A stretch of 64,000 bases of DNA from Alopecurus myosuroides (taxonomy: Eukaryota; Streptophyta; Magnoliopsida; Poales; Poaceae): NCBI GenBank assembly GCA_028641055.1, contig CM054060.1, positions 162,290,696 through 162,354,695 on the forward strand, written 5' to 3'. The notes beneath the pieces were generated by a model. The model saw nothing but the letters and a program-made list of their open reading frames with translations. It was not told the origin of the DNA and did not search any database. A program made the position numbers and the translations under genes. The stretch's first letter is position 1. Each line of letters opens with the position of its first letter. This document shows, in pieces, positions 1-11,069 of the stretch.

Positions 1-2325
1 CTTTACCCGTTGTCCTGTTTTGACAGATTTCTGCCAATAATTGCATTTGCATCTTAATCTCTTTCTTTTGGTGTTCTTTTGAGGAAAAGAGTTTTAAAAG
101 AATTTGTGACAATAGCTAATGTGTTTATGAGTGTTAGGATTGTGTTGAAACTGAACCATGTGAATTTATTATTTCGATTACACTAACGTTGCTAATGAAG
201 ATTGTGAGAAGTTTGGTGTGAAGGAAGTTTTCAAGGGTCAAGAGAAGAGGATGATATGACGTGATCAAGAAGAGTGAAGAGACTAAGCTTGGGGATGCCC
301 CGGTGGTACATCCTAGCAAATTCCAAGAAGACTCAAGCGTCTAAGCTTGGGGATTCCCAAGGCATCCCCTTCTTCATCGACAAATTATCAGGTCACTTCT
401 AGTGAAACTATATTTTTATTCGGTCACATCTTATGTGCTTTACTTGGAGCGTCTTTTATTTTTGCTTTCAGTTTGTTTTTATTTCTGCAATAAGCTTGGT
501 TGGACCCCAGCATTCTTTTATTGGAGAGTGACACGCTCCGCTTTTTCATGGGAATACTTTGTATTCTTAATGTTTGTCTGGCTGCTGCATTTATTTAGCT
601 CCTGTTTTGCATGCATCTCTTATCTAAGAGTTGTTAGTTTTAGTAGTGTTTGTGACTTCTCTCATGTTTTCTTGATGTATCATGAAGAGTATTTTTTTAA
701 AACATATCTTGTATGGTGCTTGTTGGGAAAAGAAACTTATGCTTGAAATAGAATTTTTAGTGGTGAAGTAGAAGCTTGTATAGACTGTGGCTAGAACTTT
801 TTCATACCATGCTAGATGTTATTTTAGTGTTAAAGCCTTGTGGTTATTGAGTAGCACGATTAGCCTCAAATAGCTCAGAGTGTTTAATGTGCCATTGAAA
901 GATTCATGAGTTGTTCTTGTCATATTGAAGCATAAATTTATGGTATTCTCTTTCAAATGTTTTATTTGGTTGACTTGGCGCATGCTCACACCATGTTTAT
1001 GACTATGAACCAGTCACTAATAGCCTCTATGATCATTTAGTTTTTGAACTTGTGATACCGCTTATGCTTTGATTAATGATGTTTTTGTCGCTATTCATGA
1101 TTATGGCTCTTATGCTCTCTTGATTTGTCGCTCCCAATCTTTTGCTAGCCTCCACCTGTACTGAGTATGGAATTCTACTCGTGCATCCAACTCGCTAAAA
1201 CCAAGTTTTCCCATTGTGTCCACCATACCTACCTACATGTTGTATTTAACTGCCAGTCCAAGTAAATTGCTCATGTGTTACCTTTAAAACCTTCAAAATA
1301 ACTCCTGCTTTGTGTTCCTGTTTTTGCTCATGAGGACGTAAATAGATAATCTTTATCTCACTTGTTGATTGGATTTCACACCCTGGACTAGTGGCTTCAT
1401 CCGCTTATCCAATTTATAGAAGAGCTGGCAGCGGGGTGCCCAACCCCAAATTAATACACACAAAATCTCTTCACTATTTTTGCCCCTAATTTATCAGTCA
1501 AAGCATAATTATGTAAACAAAAGAGAAAGAGGGATGACCTTCTATACCAGTTGTGTCCTTCATATGGGACCCGCTCTTGTGAAATCTAGTTGGCTTGTGA
1601 CGTATTGTATTTTCTGTTTACCGTTCGTTGACATTAGCATACATCTCCCAAAATATAGACACTCCTCCATGGTATGTGATTGTTGGCAGGCACCCGAGGA
1701 TTCAGTTAGCCATGGTTTATGAAAGATGGATGGGAGGAGTGTCAAACTTTTAATACCTTTGTTTAATAATAAAATAAAATCTCTAGCACATGAGTAATCC
1801 ATGCTTCCCTCTGCGAAGGGCCTTTCTTTTACTTTTATGTTGAGTCTCCATTTTCTAACTTTATGCACAGTTGAGAGCATTTTTGCCATTCTGAGTTTTA
1901 TGTGCATTTGTCCCAGAAACATTAATAAGTTATTCATGATGTGTTATTGCTTGTTCTCAAATTATTTGTTCTCGTCTTCCTCGTGAACTTTGAAGGTGTA
2001 CTGGCATTTATGTTTTGCCCCACTCTTAAGGACTAGCGAAATACCACTTTGCCATGTTTTCTCTATACTTGAAACAAATTTATATCTCTCTTTGCATTGT
2101 TATTCATGATCTTTTATTTGATATACTTATCATGATGCAAAGTTATTGCTATGATCTATTATTAAAGTTCTATTTATCATGTTTGTGTTAAAGTTCTATG
2201 ATCTCAGCTTACATATGCTTTTACATTTTTATGATCAAGATTGTGTGGTAGCATGTCACCCCAGAAATTATTTTGTTTATCGTTTACCTACTCGAGGAAG
2301 AGTAGGAACTAAGCTTGGGGATGCT
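1..2325 (+). mobile_element. 3' non-coding internal region of Athila-type element A0
   Basis: This is non-coding DNA between the (absent) coding part and the 3' LTR of a plus-strand Athila-like LTR retrotransposon. It aligns by eye with 12240-12606 plus 17265-18175 in element C, and in reverse complement with 26103-28450 in element A1. It carries the recurring purine-rich motif AAGCTTGGGGAT(G/T)CC near 286 and 343 and ends in AAGCTTGGGGATGC at 2311-2324, the polypurine tract touching the LTR. Short ORFs such as 402-746 are hydrophobic only because the strand is T-rich, and they are not kept in the sister copies. The coding region would lie left of base 1. Confidence 0.8.
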
Positions 2326-2917
2326 TAATACGTCTCCAACGTATCTATAATTTCTGATGTTCCATGATGATATTATGCCAATTTCTACATGTTTTCTCCC
2401 TTCTTTATGTCATTTTTATCGATTTTCCGGACTAACCTATTGACAAGATGCCATAGAGCCAGTTCCCTGTTTTCTGCTGTTTTTAGTTTCAGAAAAGTTG
2501 TTCTGGAAATATTCTCGGAATTGGAAAATTCGAAGCCTGGAAGTCTTAGAATTCCCGAAGGTTCCACGTAGTCAAGAAGAGACCCGGAGGGGGGGCTCAG
2601 GGGTCCCACACCATAAGGCTCCACCGCCTTTGCCCTTTCGCCTACTTATTCCCCTCCGAAGGAAAAGCCTAAGCGCCTGATAAAAAATCCCCGAAACGTT
2701 CCGCAACCGCTGTCGTCGTCAACCCTAGATCAGGGGTGTTCTGAAGCTTTCTCTCGGCACCCTGCCGGAGAGGAGATCATCACTGGAGGCCTCTTCATCA
2801 CCATGCCTGCCTCCGGAGTGATGCGTGAGTAGTTCATCCTTGGACTATGGGTCCATAGCAGTAGCTAGATGGTTGTCTTCTCCTCCTATGCCTCAATGTT
2901 TAGATCTCGTGAGTTGC

Positions 2918-3984
2918 TGATGCTACATGTTGGGAACCCCAAGAGGAGGGTTTGATGAGTGTAGCGGTAGGAATTTACCTTAGTTAAGAACCAAGGTTAT
3001 CAATCCGGTAGGAGGAAGAGGATCTTTGGAAGGTTGATGCCACTGACGGTGCTAATGGAGCTTCACCGGTGTCAGCAACAACGCGGAACCTGCACAGAAC
3101 ACAACCAAAATACTTTGTCCCAACGGTACAGTGAGGTTGTCAATCTCATCGGTCTTGCTGAAAACAAAGATTAGACGTATAGTGTGGAAAATAGTGTATG
3201 CTTGCAGTAAGTAAAGAAAGCAGGAAATTGTAGTGGTTTGTTTAACAATGTAAGAAAATGGACCGGGGTTCATAGGTTCACTAGTGGTGTCTCTCCATAA
3301 AAGATAGCATGCTGGGTGAACAAATTACAGCCGGGTAATTGAAAAATAAAGGTTGCACCGTAGTGCACATTCATGACATGATGACTACTATGATATTTAT
3401 TGCGGGCATTACAACAATATACATAGACCGTAATCCAACTGCATCTATGACTAATAATCCACCCTCAGGTTATCATCCGACCCCCCTTAGGTATTAAGTT
3501 GCAAGCAACAGATAATTGCATTAAACAAAGTGTGTAATGTAAGCAATGATTGTACACGCGGGCACTCACACCGCTGTTTTCTCCCTAGTGGCAACAACAC
3601 ATCCTCCCCGTCATGTTTATGTCACTCGAGCACAGGGGAAAAGGAGGCATGAACCCACTATCGAGCATAAATACTCCCTCTTGGAGTCACTAGCAACTAC
3701 TTGGCCAGAGCAACCACTAGCAACGGAAAGCATGCAAGATCACAAATAGCATATGCAATAAAGACTATAATCAAATTGGCATAAGTTCAATATTCATCGG
3801 ATCCTAGCAAACACATCACATAGAATTACATAAGATCAATCTCGATCATGTTAGGCAGCTCACGAGATCTAAACATGGAGGCATATGAGGAGGAGACAAC
3901 CATCTAGCTATTGCTATGGACCCGTAGTACAAGGATGAACTACTCAGGCATCACTCCGGAGGCAGGCATGGTGATGTAGAGGCC
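2918..3984 (-). repeat. A1 3' LTR, first part (continues at 25593)
   Basis: Read on the plus strand it starts TGATGCTACATGTTGGGAAC and is cut at 3984 by element B. The remaining 510 bases resume at 25593 and end GTATCA at 26102. Total length is about 1577 bp, matching the 5' LTR (1572 bp). The join is proven by the shared aggcc at 3980-3984 and 25588-25592. Confidence 0.87.
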
Positions 3985-5484
3985 TGATGACCCACAAGTA
4001 TAGGGGGTGTATCGTAGTACTTTTGATAAATAAGAGTGTTGAACCCAACGAGGAGCAGAAGGTGTTGACAAGCAGTTTCGATGAAGTAAATACTGGAAAA
4101 TAGATTCGTAGGGTTTTTTGATATTGCAGATAAATAAACTGCGAGTAAATAAAATGAGTAATAATAATTGCAGCAAGTGGCCCAATCCTTTCTTCAGCAA
4201 AGGACAATCCGGTAGGTTTACTTATGATCAACAAACGTTCTCGAGGACACACGGGAGGTTTCTCTCAAGTGCTTTTGTTCCATGCAGCTGAATAATGTGA
4301 GGTGTTTTGATAAGTGTTATGTGGGTGAACCTATGATAATGTACCGTCCCATCCAAGACTAATACATACTTGTGATTATACCCCTTGCAAGTATCCGCAA
4401 CTATAAGAAAGTAATTAAGAAATAAATCTAACCACAGCTTTAAAATCTGGGATCCTACGCTCCCTCGTGTAATGGTTTCCTAACGGGGGTTTAGGTTTAT
4501 GTCACTCCGGCAACCCCACAATTAGTCGCCAAATACACTATGCATCCCCCTAGGCCCATAAATGGTGAAGTATCATGTAGTCGACGTTCACATGACACCA
4601 CTAGGAGAATAACACCACAACTTAAATATCAAACATTAAATATTATTCAACATTACATCACTATTAACAACTTGTCTTCTCCCATGTCCGCAAGAACAAC
4701 ACGAACTACTCACAAAAAATCATATGGATCATAATCAGAGGTGATATAATGGATGATAACAATCTGGTCATAAAGTGCAAACACCGATAAATCTCACAAG
4801 CATCAACTACTAACAAGTAATCCACACCGGGAGAGAGATCTAATGCAAAACAACGATAGAGGCCCCTAATTGTTACAACGGGATGAAGATGGATGATGAG
4901 GGTGATGGTTCTGGTGGTGATGACGATGATGATGACGATCTTGATGATGCCCGGAGCGACAACGGTGACGATGCGGTGATTTCCCCTCTCCGGAGAGGAA
5001 TTTCCCCGACAGATTTCTCCCTGCGAGAGAGCTTTTCTCTCTCGGGTGTTTTCCGCCCCGAGGCGGAGGCAGAATAATTCTTCGACGATGGAGTGAGTCT
5101 TAGGGTTCCCTAGGGGCCAAGCACGCGAAAAATACCCCCCAGAGGTGGGCCAGGGTGGCCACACCCCTAAGTGGCGCGGCCAGGGGGCGCGCCACCCCTA
5201 GGTGTGGGCCCCTGGTGGCCCCCCTCCGGCTCTCCTTCTGTCTGGGTTCCTCCTCTCAACTTTTAGGACACCCCCGGTGTCCCCCTTCTTCTTCTGATCT
5301 TCTGAAATATGGTATCTCGGTGGTGCTTTTTCCATCAGATTTCTGGTTCCGGTGTTTATTCTCCAAAAATTATAAAACATGCAAAATAAGATAGAATAAC
5401 ATAAGGGATGCATCATAACATGAAATATATAGATGAATAACATAAAATTATGATATAAAATAGTGATGCATAATGGACGTATCA
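3985..5484 (-). repeat. 3' LTR of element B
   Basis: On the plus strand it begins TGATGACCCACAAGTATAGG and ends GGACGTATCA, so on its own strand it runs TGATACGTCC to GGGTCATCA. Near 5157-5210 there is a long imperfect hairpin of GC-rich arms, the motif repeated in every LTR of the A/B/C group. A (GAT)n-like tract occurs near 4890-4950. Confidence 0.88.
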
Positions 5485-5500
5485 ACTCCCCCCAAGCTTA
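5485..5500 (-). other. Polypurine tract of element B
   Basis: On the minus strand this reads CTAAGCTTGGGGGGAGT and abuts the LTR start TGATACGTCC. A polypurine tract primes plus-strand DNA synthesis in LTR elements. A near-copy (AACTTGGGGGGAGTG) lies at 7166-7181, just after ORF3. Confidence 0.8.
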
Positions 5501-7214
5501 GCCCTCGCTTGTCCCCAAGCGAAACTGAACTCAGAAAACATGACCACAGGTTTATGGAGTGAAGAGTCGATAAATAAAATACAGACAAGAAGCATCACAT
5601 CTATCTATGCACCAATTATTATAGACAACAACTTCCTCTCATATAACTTAACTTGAAACAAGTAAAGGGAGTCACAAACAAAGATGCAAAAGAGAGAATC
5701 AAAGTTGGTAATGGCAAATTTCATTCTTGGTCAGAGAACATTTAATGAAATCATACTTATCTTAAGTGAAGTCTTTATAACAAGGTTTATATTGTAGAGC
5801 TTAACATGTTTAACTATAACAACTCTTTTACATTGATTCATAGCTTTCAAAGTAATATTCATTCAGAAAATAAAGCATGTGCTAAACAAAGAAGGATAGA
5901 AAACATGACTGAATAAATCAACATATAGATGATAAGATCACAACAACTCAAATGCTTGCTGGAGACAGAAGGAAATGGGTTTACTGACTCAACATAAAAG
6001 TAAAAGATAGGCCCTTAGCAGAGGTAAGCATTGATCACTCATGTGCTAGAGCTTTTATTTTAATAAACAGAGGTATAAAATGCATGACACTCCTCCCATC
6101 CATCTTACACAAAACATGGCTAACCGAATCCTCGGGTGCCTGCCAACAATCACAAACCATGGAGGAGTGTCTAAATTTTGAGAGGTGTATGTTAATGTCA
6201 ACGAATGGCAAACAAAAAATACAGTACGTCACAAGCCAACTAGACTCACAAGAGCGGCTCCCATAGAAGGACGCAACTGGTATATAAGGTCATCCCTCTT
6301 TCTATTTTGTTTACACAATTATGCTTTGACTAATAAATCAAGGAAAAAATAGTGAAGAGAATTTGTATTATTATTTGGGGCTGGGAACCCCGCTGCTAGC
6401 TCTTCTAGCATTTGGATAAGCGGATGAAGCCACTAGTCCAGGTGTGTGAGTCCAATCAACAAGTGAGATAAAGATTCTCTATTTGCGTCCTCATGAGCTA
6501 AAACAGGAACACAAAACAGGAGTAATTTGAAAGTTTTATAGGTAGCACATGAGCAATTTACTTGGAGCGGCAGCGAAATACTACATGTAGGAAGGTATTG
6601 TGGACATAAATGGCAAGGTTTGGGGGTTTAAGGTTTGGATGCACGAGAAGGATTCCCTCTCAGTACAGGGGTTTTGTCTAGCAGGGCTGGGTAGCAAGCA
6701 TAAGAGTTGAAGGAAAGCAAACAAATATACATATGATGAAACCAATCATGCAATCTTCATTGAAAGCACAAGCAATCTTAACTTGTGAATACTAAGTTTA
6801 TGAGCTAATAGGCAAATTCCTCTTTCTTATACTAGCATCTCAAATTATTATTTCTGCTGACCCAAGCTAAGTTTTCCAAAACCAACTAGATTAACTTGAT
6901 GATCTCTAGAGTGATACCAAATACTAACAACAAGCTCAACCATATGACAGAAATTGAAAACTAAAATAATGTGTGCATAAAGTAAATTATGAAACTTCTC
7001 ATTAATATTTCAAACCGAGAACTCACACCAATGGATACAATGATAACCAACTAGGGAGAGACACTTCCATACTGCAAACTATCCTATACGATAACTCCTG
7101 TACTCATGATATGACTCTACTGAAAAGGTAAAAAGATAAAAGATAGTGATATGATACCGCGGCACTCCCCCCAAGTTTGGAACAAGCCGAGGGGATACCA
7201 AAACCAATGACGAA
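5501..7214 (-). mobile_element. 3' non-coding region of element B
   Basis: This is AT-rich non-coding DNA between ORF3 and the 3' LTR. The block 6000-6340 is clearly homologous to 26580-26960 (A1) and, in reverse complement, to 1480-1810 (A0), although the LTRs of these families differ. Short ORFs here (6035-6232, 6084-6266) lie in that block on both strands and show no protein-like conservation. Confidence 0.7.
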
Positions 7215-8010
7215 TTAATTCTTCGGTGGTGGTGGTGGTGGTGAATCATTCTCGATGAGCTTATCAATTGATTTCTTCAGGTCTTCAATCACAAACATAA
7301 GCATACGCATCACCTCCGTATTGCGATCAATACAGTTTGCATGCCTGTCAGACGGTGAATCCCATCCACCATGATTTTCCCCACTCTTCCTTAGGTTGAG
7401 AGCTTCCTTCATCTTCACGGTTAGAATGATTCATATCCCACATAGAGGGCAAATCCTTATTGGGCACCTTTTTGTACTGATAATCATGAATCAATGTGTG
7501 GAAGTAGTTCTTGACACCCGCAGCACGTGTCCTCGAATCTAGGGAGTGATGTGGAACCTTCCCTCTGGTGCTCATCCGCGCGCTTCTCTTGAGCTTCAAG
7601 GGGGTAGCCACCACTCTAATGCTTGCGACGGTGGCATGTGGACTGATACGTCATAAACGTATCCTTAATTTCTGATGTTCCATGTTGTTTTCATGTCGTT
7701 TCCCAAATGTTTTCCTTACACTTTATGTCATTTTTATCGATTTCCGGGACTAACCTATTAACAAGATGCCACAGAGCCAGTTCCCTGTTTTCTGATGTTT
7801 TTCGTTTCAGAAAAGTTGTTATGGAAATATTCTTGGAATTGGAAAATTCGAAAGCCAGAAATCTTAGAAGTCCCGGAAGCTTCCAGAAGTCCCGAAGAGC
7901 CCCGGAGGGGGGCCACAGGGTGGCCACACCATGGGGTGGCGCGGGTCCCCTGGTCGCGCCACCTAGGGGTGTGGGCCCCCTGGCCACCCCTCGTCATCGC
8001 CCTTTTGCCC

Positions 8011-8020
8011 ATATATACTC
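8011..8020 (+). promoter_or_regulatory. TATA box of the C LTR
   Basis: ATATATACTC lies about 35 bases after the GC-rich hairpin at 7921-7976. The same order, hairpin then TATA, is seen upstream of ORF3 in element B, which supports it as the LTR promoter. Confidence 0.5.
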
Positions 8021-8640
8021 CCTGAGGCGTAAACCCTAGAAGAATTGACCTTTTCCACAAAATACATATGTAGCTCCGTCGCCGCCGCCGACAAGTTTCG
8101 GGGGACAGATCTCTGTTCTGGAACCCTGTCGGGACGGGGAAGTGCCACCGGAACCCATCTCCATCGACTCCACCGCCATCTCCATCGTCGTTGCTGTCTC
8201 CTATGATGAGGAGGGAGTTGTTCTCCCCCGAGGCTGAGGGCTCTACCGATAGCTATGTGGTTCATCTCTCCCTCCCATGGTGTGATCTATATGTGATCAT
8301 GAGCTTTGTAATCTATTTGAATTCGTAGATGTTATTCTTCATCTGTTGCTACTCAAGTGCTTTATTAATATGAACTTTGGCGTCACTTTGATCACGGTGT
8401 GAAGGTGACAGTGTGCACGCCGTGTGTGTCTCCTCTATGAAATTGTGGAGTTTTCTTAGTACTTTCTAGGACGCTCATAGTGACAGCGTGGGATTAACTA
8501 GACATGGGAATACAAACTTGAGGAGTGCTGTTACAGCCCTACGCAATGATTAGTGTTCGTTATCCAACCGGAGAGGGTTAAGAGTAGCATAGTGAGAGAA
8601 TTTATCTAGTTATTCATTTATGTGATCACTAGGAATCATG

Positions 8641-8658
8641 CCCGTGCGTTGCAACGGG
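8641..8658 (-). other. Helitron 3' subterminal hairpin
   Basis: Stem CCCGT/ACGGG encloses eight bases and overlaps the 10-bp palindrome CGTTGCAACG. It lies immediately inside the CTAG end and is the likely transposition stop signal. Confidence 0.8.
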
Positions 8659-9220
8659 AGAGAAAAATTTACTTTTGAAATGTGTTTTATTTGCTCGCAG
8701 TTCCCGTTTGATACCTGATAAAGCAAATCTAGGGGCTCTAGATTTTGTTTTTTATTGGTCACTTGGGGAGGGAGAAAACCCTTCACCTTAAACTTTTTTT
8801 TTTGTAAATTTGCTTCGACACTTCGCGGCCTCGACAAGATAAACTTGAATGACAGGAGGAGATAAAAACGGAGAACACACGTGCATACTAACACACACAA
8901 ACACACGCACATTCACACTGGAAGAAGCCTCAACGAGATGTCGAGCAAGTTTCACCACACTACAAGCAAAACCGCCATAAGGACCAAAGAGACAAAAACT
9001 AACAACAGGCACATTGCACGAGATGCACGACCGAGGAAGAGCTCCGATCAGTTGTGACCAACCCTCCATGCCATTGCTGTGGTCGAAGGGCCTTGGGTTC
9101 CAGATATAAGTTTCATATCGACCTTTTTTGCGGCAATCTCAATAGAAGCTTTCAAACGATGATAATAGATTACCTCAAATATAATCTTGTTGATGGGGTT
9201 CCAAGTCCCGTACTATATTT

Positions 9221-9277
9221 GTAGGTAAACAAATCAGGTGATAGACCTTCTCGTATCATATCTTCATAAAGATAGAG
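9221..9277 (-). pseudogene. PPR-like gene fragment captured in the Helitron
   Basis: Nineteen codons on the minus strand read LYLYEDMIREGLSPDLFTY, which fits the pentatricopeptide repeat consensus (…LYxxMixxGlxPdxxTY). PPR proteins bind organelle RNA in plants. The frame is closed on both sides by stops or a frame change, and only about half a repeat unit is seen, so it is a captured fragment and not a gene. Helitrons often carry host gene pieces. The call rests on motif shape alone. Confidence 0.45.
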
Positions 9278-9805
9278 TGAAGGTGCTGTCAGACCTCCCA
9301 TTCTTCACGAAGGACCCAATTACCCGAATCACAAATGGAGACGTGGACGCTGGTTGACTGGTCTTGGATGGCACCATAAACTGGTACGGCTCAAACCCAG
9401 GTACTTGCAATAGCTGCTGTAAGACGTAGTATTAAGCTTGTCATAGTACTCCTGCATCCACACGAAAAATATGAAACAACGTTCAGCAACTCATATCTAT
9501 TTGTTACTCGCAAAATCTCCAAGTCACCCTATCATTGACACACCACCCAGCTGCGCCATAACTATTCATGATAACCATTGTTGATAGCTACCTTGTACAA
9601 CACGTTCAATCACCTGATTTCTCAGTAGTGTCTCAAGATAACATAGCAGTCACGTATATGCTCGAACCTGTAAATGAACCCTGCCATGAGTTATAAAATA
9701 AAATAACAGCACGTTTCTAGACGGAGGTTGCGCCCAGTTTCGGGGGAACTATCAGGTCGCGTGATTTCGGAAACTCACAGAGCGCCATGATGTGCCGATG
9801 CTCCG

Positions 9806-10212
9806 GTGAGCGGCGGCATGATCGTCCTAGGCGAGGCGTGTGCACCGACGATTGAGATCCATCAAATCATCACAGCTGGCCAAAAAACTAATGGACATCT
9901 TGTGCTGCCGAGAACCGCAGGAACGTACATAGCGATCTTGGGGGCGCATGGGGATGAACGGCGATTTGAGCCTCATCCATCCCCCACGTGGCTGTTTCCT
10001 CGGTGTGAACTCGCAGGCGGTGGCGAGCCAGATTGGAGACAGGGGCAGTTCTGCATGAACTTGTGGTCCTCTCCTACTCCTCTCATGTCTAGATCCGGCC
10101 CAACGCCGCTACAGCGATTCAGCGACCCGGCCGCTGATGGCGCCGATGTAGAGGTCCTGAGCGGCTGAGCCGCGGAGGTCGGCCGTTCTCCCCGCGACGA
10201 ACCGCGCAACAT
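9806..10212. other. GC-rich segment of the Helitron, unassigned
   Basis: This stretch is open on both strands (plus 9806-10168, 120 aa; minus 10212-9973, 79 aa starting MLRGSSRGERPTSA), which is expected of GC-rich DNA. Neither product is one I recognise. It may be a captured first exon or promoter of a host gene, because on the minus strand it lies downstream of the Helitron 5' end. No function is assigned. Confidence 0.3.
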
Positions 10213-10935
10213 CGCTGTGCCTTGGAGCTAGTCGACCATGGCTCGTTCAACTCAATTCGGAGCTGTTTAAGAGCTGAACTTGCAGGAGGGACACGATGCG
10301 AGATTAGGAACGTTTGTAGGCGTTAGAAGATGAGGATTAGGAAACGGAACCGAACGCACGTATCACGTATGCATGTCGGATGGATGGTGTCCCGTGCAGG
10401 TCAGGGACTTGACATACGAAGCGACGTAGCAAACTAAACACGAACGTACGAACCAAAGAGACGGACGAAAATTAGAAGAAGAAACCTTAACGCTTTTATT
10501 ATTAGGTATAGATATAGATATAGATTGTTGAGAGTGTCCACTAGTGAAAGTAGGATCCCTAGGCCTTCTTTCCAAGCATTGAAACACTGTTTTCCGCCTG
10601 TTCTGCTACATGTTTGCTTGCTGCCATTTTTATTTCAGATTGCTATTATCACTTAGTATCATCCATATTACTTGCATTTTACTCTCTCTCTTCGCCAAAC
10701 TAGTGCACCTATATAACTGACAATTTTATTAGGTGTATTGGGGACACAAGAGACTTCTTGTATCTTGATTGCAGGGTTGCTTGAGAGGGATATCTTTGAC
10801 CTCTACCTCCCCGAGTTCGATAAACCTTGGGTAATCCACTTAAGGGAAACTTTTTGTTGTTCTACAAACCTCTGCACTTGGAGGCCCAACACTGTCTACA
10901 AGAATAGAAACGTGCGTAGACATCAAGCTCTTGTC

Positions 10936-10953
10936 TGGCGCCGTTGTCGGGGG
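10936..10953 (+). other. Primer-binding site of element C
   Basis: TGGCGCCGTTGTCGGGGG follows the LTR end by 10 bases and is complementary to the 3' end of tRNA-Asp with one or two changes, as usual in Athila-type elements. It runs into a G homopolymer (to about 10959). Confidence 0.85.
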
Positions 10954-11069
10954 GGGGGGTAAGGTAAAAGGTTCTCACATCCTTGGGTGTGAGTGCTCGA
11001 AGTTATTTCCTTTAGATTCTGCAGTTAAATCTTTTTGTTTCTTGTTTTTATATTCACTAGTTAGGCTTA

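Larger units (their letters stand above)
8629..10524 (-). mobile_element. Non-autonomous Helitron
   Basis: On the minus strand the element starts TCTATATCTATATCTATACC at 10524 and ends CTAG at 8629-8632, preceded 8-12 bases upstream by the hairpin CCCGT-tgcaacgc-ACGGG (8641-8658). These are the known Helitron termini: 5' TC, 3' CTRR, and a hairpin near the 3' end. It sits between A (8628) and T (10525), as Helitrons do, without a TSD. The empty site gtgatca|ttgttgag is present in the other C LTR at 18465/18466. At 1896 bp it has no Rep/helicase ORF, so it needs one in trans. Its interior is a patchwork that includes a PPR-like fragment and a GC-rich part (9780-10260). Confidence 0.9.
7644..10925 (+). 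repeat. 5' LTR of element C (interrupted by Helitron)
   Basis: It starts TGATACGTCATAAACGTATC, which contains the inverted repeat GATACGT/ACGTATC, and ends GTAGACATCA at 10925. Removing the Helitron (8629-10524) leaves about 1386 bp. A long GC-rich hairpin lies at 7921-7976 and a TATA-like ATATATACTC at 8011-8020. The part 8339-8628 plus 10525-10925 is closely matched by 18176-18863. Confidence 0.87.

Noticed and set aside
402..746. 114-residue hydrophobic ORF downstream of the missing pol, possibly env-like
   Set aside because: The strand is T-rich, so any open frame reads as F/L/V. The sister copies (17340-17640, reverse of 27650-28020) do not keep the frame.
4883..5077. Aspartate-rich 64-codon ORF in the B LTR
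   Set aside because: Produced by a GAT/GAC trinucleotide tract; the second LTR of B reads differently.
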